Positions 8,449 through 17,572 of a stretch of 35,456 bases of DNA are shown in pieces (the first letter of the stretch is position 1; every line of letters starts with the position of its first letter). The notes below the pieces were generated by a model. It searched no databases. It saw nothing but the letters and a program-made list of their open reading frames with translations, and was not told the DNA's origin. Made by a program: the position numbers and the translations under genes. Source of the DNA: Thermoanaerobacterium saccharolyticum (GTDB taxonomy: Bacteria; Bacillota; Thermoanaerobacteria; Thermoanaerobacterales; Thermoanaerobacteraceae); the NCBI RefSeq assembly GCF_000747665.1, contig NZ_BBKT01000011.1, forward strand, positions 1 through 35,456. The letters run 5' to 3'.

Positions 8449-9541
8449 ATAGATATCAATATTAAGAGTTTAAAAATCGGCGATTTAGTAGCAAAATTGC
8501 CAATAATCCAAGGTGGCATGGGCGTAGGAGTATCACTAAGCAATCTTGCTTCTGCCGTCGCAAATGAAGGTGGCATTGGTGTAATATCTGCAGCAGGTAT
8601 TGGCATGCTAGAAAAAGATTTTGCTACAAATTACATTGAAGCAAATATAAGAGCACTTAGAAAGGAAATTAAAAAAGCCAGAGAGAAAACTAAAGGTATA
8701 ATTGGCGTTAATATAATGGTGGCACTGTCAAATTTCGCTGACATGGTTAAAACATCAATAGATGAGGGCATTGATATAATCTTTTCCGGCGCAGGACTTC
8801 CGCTAAATCTTCCTAAGTTTTTAAATAACTCATCTAAGACTAAGTTAGTACCTATTGTCTCATCTGGAAGGGCATTCAATCTTATAGCAAAAAGATGGAT
8901 ACAAAAATATGAATATTTGCCAGATGCTGTTGTCGTTGAAGGTCCAATGGCTGGTGGTCACTTAGGATATTCAAGTGAGCAGATATCAAATCCTGATTAT
9001 TCTCTAGATAAAATAGTTAAAGACGTATTGGAAGAAACAAGACAGTATGAAGAGATTTCAGGGAAGCAAATACCCGTTATTGCTGCTGGTGGAATATATA
9101 CAGGAAATGATATATTAAAATATCTAAAAATGGGTGCCGCTGGTGTACAAATGGCCACACGTTTTGTTACAACTGATGAATGTGATGCATCAGATGAGTT
9201 TAAAAAATCATATCTTAACTGCAAAAAAGAAGATATAACTATAATAGAAAGTCCTGTCGGTATGCCAGGTAGGGCAATCATTAATAAGTTTCTCAATGAT
9301 GTAAAGTCGGGTGGAAGAAAACCATATAAATGTTTGTATCATTGCATTAAAACGTGTGACTATAAAAAAAAGCCCTTACTGTATATCGCAAGCACTTATA
9401 AATGCTCAAAGGGGACTCATGGAAAGTGGGTTTGCATTTGCTGGAGCCAACGCCTATAGAGCGGATAAGATAATATCCGTTAAAGATTTAATTAGTACTC
9501 TCATGGATGAGTATAATAAAGCGCTTTATTTAAGCGTGTAA
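8449..9541 (+). pseudogene. Nitronate monooxygenase-family flavoprotein (frameshifted, no standard start)
   Basis: Encodes a TIM-barrel FMN enzyme of the nitronate monooxygenase / 2-nitropropane dioxygenase family, 363 aa if repaired. Family motifs present in order: PIIQGGMGVGVS, GAGLPLNLP, VVEGPMAGGHLG (with the conserved His), AAGGIYTGNDI and ESPVGMPGRAI. Two defects are visible. First, the codon 8 nt after AGGAGG (8435-8440), where the family begins, is ATA (8449), not ATG; the next possible in-frame start, TTG at 8497, would remove the beginning of the first beta-strand. Second, the A8 tract at 9364-9371 shifts the frame: the reading changes from DYKKKPLL to the family-like DYKKSPYCISQALINAQRG if one A is removed. 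As given, translation would end at 9459 with a scrambled tail. Likely a decayed gene. A sequencing error could explain the frameshift and ATA could be a rare start. Confidence 0.8.
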
Positions 9542-9553
9542 CTATTTAAAAAG

Positions 9554-9577
9554 GACTGCCATATTGGCAGTCTTTTT
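9554..9577. terminator. Bidirectional terminator between convergent genes
   Basis: GACTGCC (9554-9560) pairs with GGCAGTC (9566-9572), with T-run on the right and A-run on the left. It serves the nitronate monooxygenase-like gene on the plus strand and the helicase gene, which ends at 9581, on the minus strand. Confidence 0.85.
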
Positions 9578-9580
9578 AAA

Positions 9581-11125
9581 TTAATTTTTAGGCTTTGAAA
9601 TTTCTATTTTTATTCTTTTCCCATCGATAATTTTATCAAAAGAATTATTTACTATATTTTTTGCAGCATTTTTACTGGCATCTACAAAAGTAAATTTATC
9701 AAATATATCTATGTTGCCAATATCTTCTTTAGAAATATCACCTATGTCCATTAATAATTTTAGAAGTGTTCTTTTATTTAGTTTGTCTTTCCTTCCCAAA
9801 TTAATGAACAGCCTTACATATTTAGGTTCATCGTCGTTATAATATAATTCTTTCCCATAGTACATATCCATTAAAGCCGCTGCAACATCTACAAGATTGT
9901 ATTCTTCGTCAAGCTCCATTGCCAATGGCACAAACCTCTTGTAATCACTTTTCTCCAATGTTTTTTTAATTTCAGCTATCATTTTATTGTACTTGACTTC
10001 CAGTATATCATCTACAGTTGGCAGTTCTTTTCGCTTTATCTTGCATCTTGTGGCTTTTTCTATTCTCTTTAATGCTGGATATTCCCTTGATGTCACTAAT
10101 GTGTAAGCAACACCGCTTCTATTCGCTCTCCCTGTCCTGCCAATTCTGTGAACATATGATTCTACATCTTGTGGCAGATTGTAATTTATGACGTGTGTCA
10201 CATTTTCAATATCTATCCCTCTTGCAGCTACATCAGTCGCCACCAAGAAATCTAAAATACCTTCTTTAAATTTCCTAAGCGTATTTATCCTTTGATTTTG
10301 GCTCATATCGCCGTGCATTCCCTCAACATTGTATCCTCTTGACTGCATATTTTCTGTAAGCTCATCAACTTCCTTTTTTGTCTTGCAGAAAATTATCGTG
10401 CTTGACGGCTCATCGACATCTAATATTTTGCAAAGAGATTCAAATCTTTCTTGGTTTTTCACCTCGTAATAAAAATGCTGAACTGTTGAAACGGTCATAG
10501 TCTTTTTTACGATAGAAATAAATTTTGCATCACTTTTCATGTATTTCTTTGCAAGATTTTTTATTTCATCCGGCATCGTGGCAGAAAACATCATGGTCTG
10601 CCTTTCTTCATTTGTATGGTTTATGATTTCTTTGATATCATCTATGAACCCCATATCCAGCATTTCATCTGCTTCATCTATGACAAGGTACTTTACACTC
10701 TTTAAGTCAAGCACATTCCTCTTTATAAGGTCCAAAACTCTCCCTGGCGTGCCTACAACGATGTCTACACCTCTTTTTATGGCTTTAATCTGCCTATCTA
10801 TTTGCACGCCACCGTAGACAGGAAGCAATCTCACTTTAGAATACTTCCCAATGCGAGCCAATTCATCATTTACTTGTATTGCCAACTCTCTTGTAGGAGT
10901 CAAAATAAGGCAAAACACTTTCCCATCATTTGAACTAAAATTGTTTATGATAGGTGCACCGTACGCCAACGTCTTGCCAGTTCCCGTCTCTGCCTGTCCT
11001 ATTACATCTGACCCTTCTAATAAAACAGGTATTACTTCCGACTGTATTTTAGACGGCTCCTCGAATCCCATATCATCGATAGCTTTTAAAATTTTTTCAT
11101 TTAAATGTAATTCCTTAAAATCCAT
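9581..11125 (-). CDS. DEAD-box ATP-dependent RNA helicase with DbpA-like RNA-binding tail
   Basis: RNA helicase, 514 aa, probably acting in ribosome assembly or RNA unwinding. All core motifs are present: Q motif (F3 and the IQ of EEPSKIQSE), motif I AETGTGKT (45-52), PTRELA, TPGR, DEAD in VIDEADEML, SAT in MFSATMP, ARGID, and HRIGRTGR. The last 75-80 residues (starting near PKYVRLFINLGRKDKL) match the DbpA-type RRM-like RNA-binding domain, which in DbpA recognises 23S rRNA hairpin 92. Close family members in Firmicutes are CshA/DbpA/YxiN; the exact orthologue cannot be decided here, so no symbol is given. It lies 48 bp downstream of the GNAT gene on the same strand, likely co-transcribed. 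Confidence 0.95.
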   Translation of the reverse strand: MDFKELHLNEKILKAIDDMGFEEPSKIQSEVIPVLLEGSDVIGQAETGTGKTLAYGAPIINNFSSNDGKVFCLILTPTRELAIQVNDELARIGKYSKVRLLPVYGGVQIDRQIKAIKRGVDIVVGTPGRVLDLIKRNVLDLKSVKYLVIDEADEMLDMGFIDDIKEIINHTNEERQTMMFSATMPDEIKNLAKKYMKSDAKFISIVKKTMTVSTVQHFYYEVKNQERFESLCKILDVDEPSSTIIFCKTKKEVDELTENMQSRGYNVEGMHGDMSQNQRINTLRKFKEGILDFLVATDVAARGIDIENVTHVINYNLPQDVESYVHRIGRTGRANRSGVAYTLVTSREYPALKRIEKATRCKIKRKELPTVDDILEVKYNKMIAEIKKTLEKSDYKRFVPLAMELDEEYNLVDVAAALMDMYYGKELYYNDDEPKYVRLFINLGRKDKLNKRTLLKLLMDIGDISKEDIGNIDIFDKFTFVDASKNAAKNIVNNSFDKIIDGKRIKIEISKPKN

Positions 11126-11173
11126 TAATCTTTTGTCTCCTTAATATTTTTTTATTTACCTAGTATTTATTTT

Positions 11174-11659
11174 TTACAAAATTAACTGTAATATGTGAAT
11201 ATCCAGGTATCTATTAAACTTGTAACCTAATTCCTTTAATGTGCCAACAATTTTGAAGCCGTACTTTTCGTGCAAATGAATGCTTACGTCATTGCCTTCA
11301 GATATTCTAGCAATTATAGTGTGGAATCCATTTTCCTTTGCGTGCTCTATAATCTTCTTGATTAATTTATCCCCAATGCCACGTCCCCTGTACGCCTCAT
11401 CAACGTAAATCGAGTCTTCCGCCACAGCCCTATAGCCGCATTTGTCAGACCAAAGTGATAAAGACGCCCAACCTACAACAATGTCATCTTCTATTGCTAC
11501 AAAAACAGCATATCTGTCATTGTGGGCTTCAAACCATTTTTTATGATACTCTAATGGCCTTGGTTCAGTATCAATTGTTGCTGTCGTATTTAATACAGCT
11601 TGATTGTATATATAATTTATCCTTTCAATATCATCTATATTAGCTTTTCGAATGATCAT
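11174..11659 (-). CDS. GNAT-family N-acetyltransferase (phosphinothricin acetyltransferase-like)
   Basis: 161 aa from the start MIIRKANIDD. That ATG (11659) has AAAGGAACGG upstream; an in-frame start 18 nt earlier lacks a site. The acetyl-CoA loop is clear: DEAYRGRGIGDKLIKKII, the Q/RxxGxG/A motif A of GNAT enzymes. N-terminal features (YNQAVLNTTATIDTEP, WFEAHNDRYAVFVAIED) resemble the Pat/Bar/YncA/YwnH subfamily, which acetylates phosphinothricin, methionine sulfoximine or related amino acid analogues. Substrate not determinable. Upstream of, and probably transcribed with, the helicase gene. Confidence 0.88.
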   Translation of the reverse strand: MIIRKANIDDIERINYIYNQAVLNTTATIDTEPRPLEYHKKWFEAHNDRYAVFVAIEDDIVVGWASLSLWSDKCGYRAVAEDSIYVDEAYRGRGIGDKLIKKIIEHAKENGFHTIIARISEGNDVSIHLHEKYGFKIVGTLKELGYKFNRYLDIHILQLIL

Positions 11660-11729
11660 AAAGACCGTTCCTTTCAATCAAATTGGCTTTAAAAGAATTC
11701 GATATAAATACTTTAACATATAATATTGA

Positions 11730-12014
11730 ATAGGAGCTATTGTTGTAAATCGAGTACAAAATCCAAATTTTCCTAATAGCGTATCCGAAGTCATATTTGA
11801 GCCTGGACAATTTGAAAGCGTAACAAATAACCGCATATTCAATATAGAAAACATAGACGAAGAATCTATTATTTCAGCTTTAAAAGCTTTGGAAGGAGAA
11901 GACCCGACAGACGGGTCTCTGTATTTTTACAATAGGTATACGGCAACAAGCGATTGGATTAAATCAAAAAAAGTAAGCGTTGCTATAGGAAAACATAATT
12001 TTATAGCTGAATAA
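11730..12014 (+). pseudogene. Remnant of a SleB-type cell-wall hydrolase (N-terminus lost)
   Basis: An open frame of 94 codons without a usable start, preceded in frame by TGA at 11727. Its product, IGAIVVNRVQNPNFPNSVSE..., DPTDGSLYFYNR and VAIGKHNFIAE at the end, matches the C-terminal part of SleB/Hydrolase_2 domains (family pattern: GAVVLNRV, NPxFPxSI, PGQFEPV, DPTxGALYFYNP, IGxHxF). These hydrolases open spore cortex or vegetative peptidoglycan. The expected preceding catalytic part (the AEARGE region) is absent from every frame of the 70 bp upstream. Too short and headless to be functional; a deletion remnant. Confidence 0.8.
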
Positions 12015-12039
12015 AGCAGGGCAATGTCCTGCTTTATTC
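12009..12039. terminator. Terminator at the end of the ech-hyp operon
   Basis: Perfect 12-bp stem GAATAAAGCAGG / CCTGCTTTATTC (12009-12020 and 12028-12039) with a 7-nt loop. It overlaps the hypE stop codon (12040-12038) and the stop of the SleB remnant on the other strand. No long T-run follows, so termination strength is uncertain. Confidence 0.65.
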
Positions 12040-13027
12040 AGCATATTCTGGGGAGAAGTTCGCCTATTGGTCTATCTACGATTCTATTTGTGCCATAGAT
12101 TGTATCTATCGTCACAAGACCAGAACTATCAATTTCGCCTATAATAGCCGCATCTTTGCCGTATTTATCTTCTTTCATTATTTCCAATGCTTTATAAGCA
12201 TAATCTTTATCAACTACACATACAAGTTTCCCTTCATTTGCAAGGTGCAGATAATCGATGCCTAACATACTGCAAGCAGATTTTACATTCATCTTTACAG
12301 GCAGTTTATCTTCATATATTTTGATTCCTACATTGCTCATGCTGGCGATCTCATACAGCACTTCTGCGACGCCGCCCCTTGTAGGATCTCTTAAGATTTT
12401 TACAGCATCTTTAAGAGTCATAAGCTTCTCCACCATTTTATTTAAAGGCGCTACATCGGAAAGAAGAGGAGGATCAAAATCAAGCCCTTCTCTATCTCCC
12501 ATTACAGCCATGCCATGATCTCCAATTGTACCCGAAATTATCACTACATCTCCAGGTTTCCCATTTTTAATAGATGCATAAGCTTCATCATACAAAATGC
12601 CTATTCCTGCAGTGTTTATAAAGATGCCATCTGCACTGTTTTTCTCTACAACCTTTGTATCACCTGTCACAATTTGTACACCAGCTTCATTAGCAGCATC
12701 CACCATAGAGTCGACTATCTTTTTAATGTCGTCAATCGGGAATCCTTCTTCAATTATAAACGATGCGCTTAAAAAAAGCGGCTTTGCACCACGCATGGAA
12801 ATGTCATTTACAGTACCGCATATTGCCAGTCTACCAATGTCGCCGCCTGAGAAAAAAATAGGTTTCACTACAAAGCTGTCTGTTGTAAAAACAGTTTTAC
12901 CAGGCAATAATGCAGCATCTTCCATCTGACTTAAATATTCATTATTGAACTTTTCTATGAATATTTCACTTATGAAGCTTTGCATCATCGAACCACCGCC
13001 GCCATGTGACATAAGTACCTTGTCCAT
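12038..13027 (-). CDS. hypE: Hydrogenase maturation factor HypE (thiocarbamoyl dehydratase)
   Basis: 329 aa, usual length. HypE accepts a carbamoyl group from HypF on its C-terminal Cys and dehydrates it with ATP to the cyanide ligand of the Ni-Fe site. The C-terminus ends in PRIC, the diagnostic acceptor Cys motif. The N-terminus has the HGGGGSMMQSFISEIF glycine-rich segment and the AIRS/PurM-type ATP-binding fold (GTVNDISMRGA, VTGDTKVV, DPTRGGVAEVLYEI). The ATG at 13027 follows GGAGG. It sits 18 nt after hypD and is the last gene of the operon. All catalytic features look intact. Confidence 0.97.
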   Translation of the reverse strand: MDKVLMSHGGGGSMMQSFISEIFIEKFNNEYLSQMEDAALLPGKTVFTTDSFVVKPIFFSGGDIGRLAICGTVNDISMRGAKPLFLSASFIIEEGFPIDDIKKIVDSMVDAANEAGVQIVTGDTKVVEKNSADGIFINTAGIGILYDEAYASIKNGKPGDVVIISGTIGDHGMAVMGDREGLDFDPPLLSDVAPLNKMVEKLMTLKDAVKILRDPTRGGVAEVLYEIASMSNVGIKIYEDKLPVKMNVKSACSMLGIDYLHLANEGKLVCVVDKDYAYKALEIMKEDKYGKDAAIIGEIDSSGLVTIDTIYGTNRIVDRPIGELLPRIC

Positions 13028-13045
13028 ATAACATTCCTCCTCTGT

Positions 13046-14098
13046 TTACTCACCATACTTATAATACGCTGCACAAGATCCTTCTGACGAAACCATGCAT
13101 GGTCCAACAGGATTCAAAGGTGTACAAGCTTTGCCAAACAAAGGGCATTGCTTTGGCGTTATTAGTCCCTTAAGCACATCACCGCAGCGACAGCCTTTTA
13201 TCTCTGTTCTGCTATTAGGCTTTTTAATGTTAAATTTCTTTTCCGCATCGTATTCGCTGTATTTTTCACGTATCTTAAGCCCTGATCCTTCTATCATGCC
13301 AAGGCCTCTCCATTCAGCATCGCTTTCTTCAAAGACTTCATCCATCAATCTCTGCGCTTCAGTATTTCCTTCCTCTTTTACGACCCTTTTATACTGGATT
13401 TCTATTTTGGGATCTTTTAAGTTTTTTAAAATCATTACGACGCTCATCAATATGTCTGTTGCTTCAAATCCGGATACGACACCGCCAATATTGTATTTAT
13501 CAACCAAAAAATTATATATAGTGCTTCCTGTTATAGCACTTACATGGCCTGGAAGTAGAAATCCCTGAATGTCTGATCCATTTACAACAAGTGCCTCCAA
13601 TGCCTTTGGCATTGTCTTATGAAGACAATACACGCTGTAATTCTTTATTTTTTTTGTGTATGCTTCTTTTATAGTCATGGCGACAGACGGAATTGTCGTT
13701 TCAAAACCTATTCCAATAAAAACTACCTCTTTACTTGGATTTGCCATAGCATAATCCAGTGCATCAAGTGGTGAATAAAACACTCTTACATCCTTGCCTT
13801 TCGCTCTTTCCTCTTGCAGCGAAGAATCATTTCCAGGGACTCTTACCAAATCTCCAAATGTGGCAATAGTCACTCCTTGACTTGCCAAAGATATTGATGC
13901 ATCGATTTCATTTTGTGCTGTCACACAGACGGGACATCCCGGCCCCGAAATGAGCTTTATATTTGGCGGCAATATCTGCCTTAAACCGTACTTAGATATA
14001 GCCATAGTATGAGAACCACAGACTTCCATTATCTTGATAGATTCTCCAGTATTGTACCTATCTATAAGCTCTTTGGCTCTATTTATGATGCCTTGCAT
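13046..14098 (-). CDS. hypD: Hydrogenase maturation factor HypD
   Basis: 350 aa Fe-S scaffold on which Fe(CN)2CO is assembled with HypC. Signature motifs present: CGSHT near residue 27, GPGCPVCVTAQ near residue 53, GFETTIPS, and the C-terminal Cys cluster starting at GCRCGDVL with CPLFGKAC, PCMVSSEGSC, matching the [4Fe-4S] site of the family. It lies 18 nt downstream of hypC and 18 nt upstream of hypE on the same strand. Complete and typical. Confidence 0.97.
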   Translation of the reverse strand: MQGIINRAKELIDRYNTGESIKIMEVCGSHTMAISKYGLRQILPPNIKLISGPGCPVCVTAQNEIDASISLASQGVTIATFGDLVRVPGNDSSLQEERAKGKDVRVFYSPLDALDYAMANPSKEVVFIGIGFETTIPSVAMTIKEAYTKKIKNYSVYCLHKTMPKALEALVVNGSDIQGFLLPGHVSAITGSTIYNFLVDKYNIGGVVSGFEATDILMSVVMILKNLKDPKIEIQYKRVVKEEGNTEAQRLMDEVFEESDAEWRGLGMIEGSGLKIREKYSEYDAEKKFNIKKPNSRTEIKGCRCGDVLKGLITPKQCPLFGKACTPLNPVGPCMVSSEGSCAAYYKYGE

Positions 14099-14116
14099 AG
14101 AAATACCTTTCCTTTC

Positions 14117-14356
14117 TTAATTTTGTTTGAAGCTTTCTCTTAAAGCTTCCTCCATTTCTTCCCAAAGCTTTAGATCTTCTTCAGCCGTCTCTTTGTCTAC
14201 AATGCTTATGGCCACACCTGCATGAACCATGACATAATCTCCAATCTTGACATCAGGTACCATTGATATGGATACCCTTCTTTTTAGACCGTTTAATTCA
14301 GTCTCTGCCACATCTCCGTCGATTTTTAACACCTTTTGTGCTACAGCAATACACAT
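14117..14356 (-). CDS. hypC: Hydrogenase maturation chaperone HypC
   Basis: 79 aa from the start MCIAVAQ. HypC carries the Fe(CN)2CO unit with HypD and hands it to the large subunit; its N-terminal Cys, exposed after Met removal, is essential. That decides the start: the ATG at 14356 puts Cys at position 2 and has GGAGG 7 nt upstream, whereas an in-frame GTG at 14362 would bury it. The family's usual MCIAVP/G pattern reads MCIAVA here. The start lies 2 nt after the hypF stop, indicating translational coupling. The C-terminus (KLWEEMEEALRES) is helical as expected. Confidence 0.95.
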   Translation of the reverse strand: MCIAVAQKVLKIDGDVAETELNGLKRRVSISMVPDVKIGDYVMVHAGVAISIVDKETAEEDLKLWEEMEEALRESFKQN

Positions 14357-14358
14357 AA

Positions 14359-16605
14359 TCACACCTCCATCCTATAGTTTGCTATGACTGCTTGGCCTAA
14401 GGAAATACCGCCGTCATTGCAAGGTATCTTGCTATTGGAATAAACAGTAAATCCTTCTTTTGATAATCTATCAATGGTATTTTCCAATAAATATTTGTTC
14501 TGAAAACTTCCACCGCTTAATACTACTTTATCTATATTGTACTTTTCGCCAAGTTTCAATGCTACATAAGCAGTAAACTCTACGATAGTATTGTGAAATC
14601 TGGCGGATATTATCCCTTTATTTACCCCTTTTTTATAGTCAGAATAAACTTGCCTTAAAATATCCGATGTATCCACCACATACTGGTCATCACTTGATAC
14701 TGTGAAGTCATAATACGATTGATCCTTTTCTATGATGCTTTCAAGCTCCATAGCCGCTTGTCCTTCATATATGACAGTGTCTTTGACGCCAATCAGTGAT
14801 GCAACTGCATCAAACAATCTGCCCATGCTGGACACCAATGGTGCGTTTATTTTTTTGTCTATCTGCGCTTTTATGATTTCCAATTCCTTTGCATCAAACC
14901 TTTTAAGATAGTCTTTATAAAAAATCATATCTTCATTTATAAAGCCTATTGCAGTCCTGTATATCCTTTTTATGGCAAGTTCTCCGCCTGGAAGCGGATT
15001 GTACTTTATATGGCCAGCCCTTACGAAGTCTTTCAAATCAGCTATCAAAAATTCAGCACCCCAAATATTTCCATCCAATCCGTATCCCGTGCCATCATAT
15101 GAAAAGCCTATTACTTTGTCATCTATGCCGTACTCCGCCATACAGCTTGCTATGTGTGCATGATGGTGCTGCGTGTATATTACGGGCAAGCCCAGTGTTT
15201 TTGCAAACTGCGTCGACAAATAACCTTGATGCATGTCACACGCCACAAACTGCGGCTCCACTTTAAAAAGTCTCATGTACTTCTTTATCTCATCTACATA
15301 ATACATGTACGTCTTGCTGTTATCGAGATCTCCTATGTGATGGCTTAGAAATGCGTAATTGCCTTTAGTCAAGCAAAACGTGTTTTTGTAATACCCTCCA
15401 ACGGCAAGTATCGTTTTAAAGTCCATTTTAAGCACCATAGGCTCTGGAGCATATCCTCTCGATCGCCTTACGACTCTTTCACTTTTACCTTTCCAAGATG
15501 TAACCGTATCGTCAATCCTATTTACAATGTCTCTATCATTTAAAAGGAAACTGTCTGCTATGCCTTTAAGCCTCTTTAATGCTTCGTCGTTGTCTTTACA
15601 CAAAGGTTCTTCACTGATATTGCCGCTGGTCATGACAACCGGGAAATCTATATATTTAAACAAAAGATAATGTATAGGTGCATAAGGTAGCATCACACCC
15701 ACACTGTCAAGACCATCACTTACACCTTCAAACTCGTACTTCTTTTTAAGAAGAACTATAGGTCTTCTTTGACTATTTAATAGCTCTATTTCTTCAGGGC
15801 TTACATGACAATACCTTTTTACATCTTCTACGTCTTTCATCATAAGCGCCAGTGGCTTTCCATATCTGTTTTTCCTTTCTCTAAGCCTTAATACAGCATC
15901 TTTGGATAATGCATTTACGGCCAGATGAAACCCACCTATTCCCTTTATGGCCACGATTTTCCCATTTCGTAAATCTTCAGCAATCGCCATAATAGGATCA
16001 AAATTCGTGCTTTCGCCAACATATTTAAGGGATGGTCCACAATCGTAACATGCTACAGGCTGTGCATGAAACCTCCTATCTAACGGATTTTCATACTCGT
16101 CTTTGCACAATTTGCACATGGGAAATTTTTTCATAGACGTCTTTGGCCTGTCGTATGGTATATCCTCTATGATAGAAAATCTTGGGCCACAGTTTGTACA
16201 ATTTATGAACGGGTAGTTATACCTTCTGTTTTTTTCATCCATCATCTCACTTACGCATTCGTCGCATACACCCATGTCAGGAGAAATCGGCACAAATCCC
16301 TCATCTGCTTTGCTTGACTTTATGCTAAAACCTTTATATCCTACAACATCGCAATCTTCTACGAATACTTCATCGATCTTTGAAAGCTTCGGAGGATTTT
16401 CTTTTAATTCCGATAAAAACGCATCTATGTCATCCTCATAACCCTCCACGTTAATGTAAAGGCCAGATGATGTGTTATAAACGATGCCTGACAAGCTGTG
16501 TTTTAATGCCAAATTGTACACAAACGGCCTAAATCCCACACCTTGGACAATCCCTTTAATGTTTATTTGCCTTGCACGTATTCGCTGTATTTCTTTTTCA
16601 GCCAT
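14359..16605 (-). CDS. hypF: Carbamoyltransferase HypF
   Basis: 748 aa enzyme that makes carbamoyl-AMP from carbamoyl phosphate and passes the carbamoyl group to HypE. Domains: acylphosphatase-like (about 12-98, with VQGVGFRPFVYNLA); two zinc fingers with ligands C114/C117/C136/C139 and C164/C167/C186/C189, both CX2C-X18-CX2C; YrdC-like nucleotide-binding domain (about 200-390); and Kae1-like carbamoyltransferase domain with the metal-binding HHHAHIASCM motif and FSYDGTGYGLDG. The start at 16605 overlaps the 3' end of hypB by 43 nt and has GAGGTG 8 nt upstream; no later Met would keep the first beta-strand. All motifs intact. Confidence 0.96.
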   Translation of the reverse strand: MAEKEIQRIRARQINIKGIVQGVGFRPFVYNLALKHSLSGIVYNTSSGLYINVEGYEDDIDAFLSELKENPPKLSKIDEVFVEDCDVVGYKGFSIKSSKADEGFVPISPDMGVCDECVSEMMDEKNRRYNYPFINCTNCGPRFSIIEDIPYDRPKTSMKKFPMCKLCKDEYENPLDRRFHAQPVACYDCGPSLKYVGESTNFDPIMAIAEDLRNGKIVAIKGIGGFHLAVNALSKDAVLRLRERKNRYGKPLALMMKDVEDVKRYCHVSPEEIELLNSQRRPIVLLKKKYEFEGVSDGLDSVGVMLPYAPIHYLLFKYIDFPVVMTSGNISEEPLCKDNDEALKRLKGIADSFLLNDRDIVNRIDDTVTSWKGKSERVVRRSRGYAPEPMVLKMDFKTILAVGGYYKNTFCLTKGNYAFLSHHIGDLDNSKTYMYYVDEIKKYMRLFKVEPQFVACDMHQGYLSTQFAKTLGLPVIYTQHHHAHIASCMAEYGIDDKVIGFSYDGTGYGLDGNIWGAEFLIADLKDFVRAGHIKYNPLPGGELAIKRIYRTAIGFINEDMIFYKDYLKRFDAKELEIIKAQIDKKINAPLVSSMGRLFDAVASLIGVKDTVIYEGQAAMELESIIEKDQSYYDFTVSSDDQYVVDTSDILRQVYSDYKKGVNKGIISARFHNTIVEFTAYVALKLGEKYNIDKVVLSGGSFQNKYLLENTIDRLSKEGFTVYSNSKIPCNDGGISLGQAVIANYRMEV

Positions 16606-17216
16606 TTTGCCAGCACCTCAAAGCCTTCTCCAGTCCTTGCCGATACTTCAAAAATCTCAGCTTCATCATTAAGCGTCTTTACACCATCGTAAAAATACTG
16701 CTTATTGAAGTCAAAATACGGCAGCAAATCTATCTTGTTTATGACGACCGCTTTCGCCTTTGAAAATAAGAGAGGATATTTGTAAGGTTTATCATCCCCC
16801 TCAGCCACATTTGCCATAGCCAATTTGAAATCTTCACCAAGTTCAAAATCTGAAGGGCATATTAGATTTCCTATATTCTCTATGAATAATATTCCACCTT
16901 CAAAATCAAGTGTAGACAATGCTTTATTTATTGAATTGGCATTCAGATGGCAAGCGCCACCAGTATTTATCTGCACTACCGGTATATTTCTTTCAGCCAT
17001 CTTGCGAGCATCTATATCTGATGCTACATCGCCTTCTATGACGCCACACGGAATATCCATGTTTTCTATAAGCTTCAATATGAAACTTGTCTTTCCTGTA
17101 CCAGGCGAACCGATTATGTTTACCATCATGATTTTTCTTTCATCTTTTATGCTTTTGTTTTCTTCCGCAATGTTGTTATTAGCTTCAAGCACATCTTTAA
17201 TAATCTTGATTTCCAT
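16563..17216 (-). CDS. hypB: Hydrogenase nickel-insertion GTPase HypB
   Basis: 217 aa SIMIBI-class GTPase that, with HypA, delivers Ni to the large subunit. The P-loop is GSPGTGKTS (36-44), the G4 motif is NKID in VVINKIDLLPY, and the metal site of the G domain is C89-H90 in GGACHLNA plus C120 in NLICPSDF. It lacks both the N-terminal CxxCGC nickel site of E. coli HypB and the His-rich stretch of rhizobial forms, so it should be a transfer rather than a storage type. It starts 14 nt after hypA and overlaps hypF by 43 nt. Confidence 0.96.
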   Translation of the reverse strand: MEIKIIKDVLEANNNIAEENKSIKDERKIMMVNIIGSPGTGKTSFILKLIENMDIPCGVIEGDVASDIDARKMAERNIPVVQINTGGACHLNANSINKALSTLDFEGGILFIENIGNLICPSDFELGEDFKLAMANVAEGDDKPYKYPLLFSKAKAVVINKIDLLPYFDFNKQYFYDGVKTLNDEAEIFEVSARTGEGFEVLAKWLKKKYSEYVQGK

Positions 17217-17230
17217 TTATAATACACTCC

Positions 17231-17572
17231 TTATTCAACATCGATACTATCTATATAAAGTTCTTTGCCTTTTTCAATCAAAACACCGCTGCTGCCGCAA
17301 TAGGGACACTTAAACGTGAAATTCCCCCTATTATAAATCATGCCGCAACTGCGGCATTTAAACTCTGCTTTTACTTTTCTAAAATCAAGCTTAGCACCGT
17401 ATAATGGCGTTCCTTCGCTTAAAACATCAAAATAAAACCTTATGCTTTCTTCTTCAAACCCGGTTAATTCGCCAAGCACGATGTTTATTTTGGTAACCTT
17501 ATTGACATTTCTTTTCTTAGCTTCATCAGAAACCATGTTTACGATGCTTTCAGTTATAGACAATTCATGCAT
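17231..17572 (-). CDS. hypA: Hydrogenase nickel chaperone HypA
   Basis: 113 aa Ni/Zn protein. It begins MHELSITES; His2 (MHE) is the nickel ligand of the family. The zinc site is C73/C76 and C89/C92 (CRSCG and CPYCG). Its ATG directly abuts the stop codon of the ferredoxin subunit gene upstream (no intervening base), tying hyp expression to the hydrogenase structural genes. Partner of HypB, encoded next. Confidence 0.97.
   Translation of the reverse strand: MHELSITESIVNMVSDEAKKRNVNKVTKINIVLGELTGFEEESIRFYFDVLSEGTPLYGAKLDFRKVKAEFKCRSCGMIYNRGNFTFKCPYCGSSGVLIEKGKELYIDSIDVE

Noticed and set aside
10851..11144. Open frames antisense to the helicase gene
   Set aside because: They mirror conserved helicase motifs on the opposite strand, have no ribosome binding site and no family features.
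14357..14362. GTG at 14362 as start of hypC
   Set aside because: It would add two residues before the Met-Cys pair. HypC needs Cys at position 2, and the ATG at 14356 has the better-spaced ribosome binding site.
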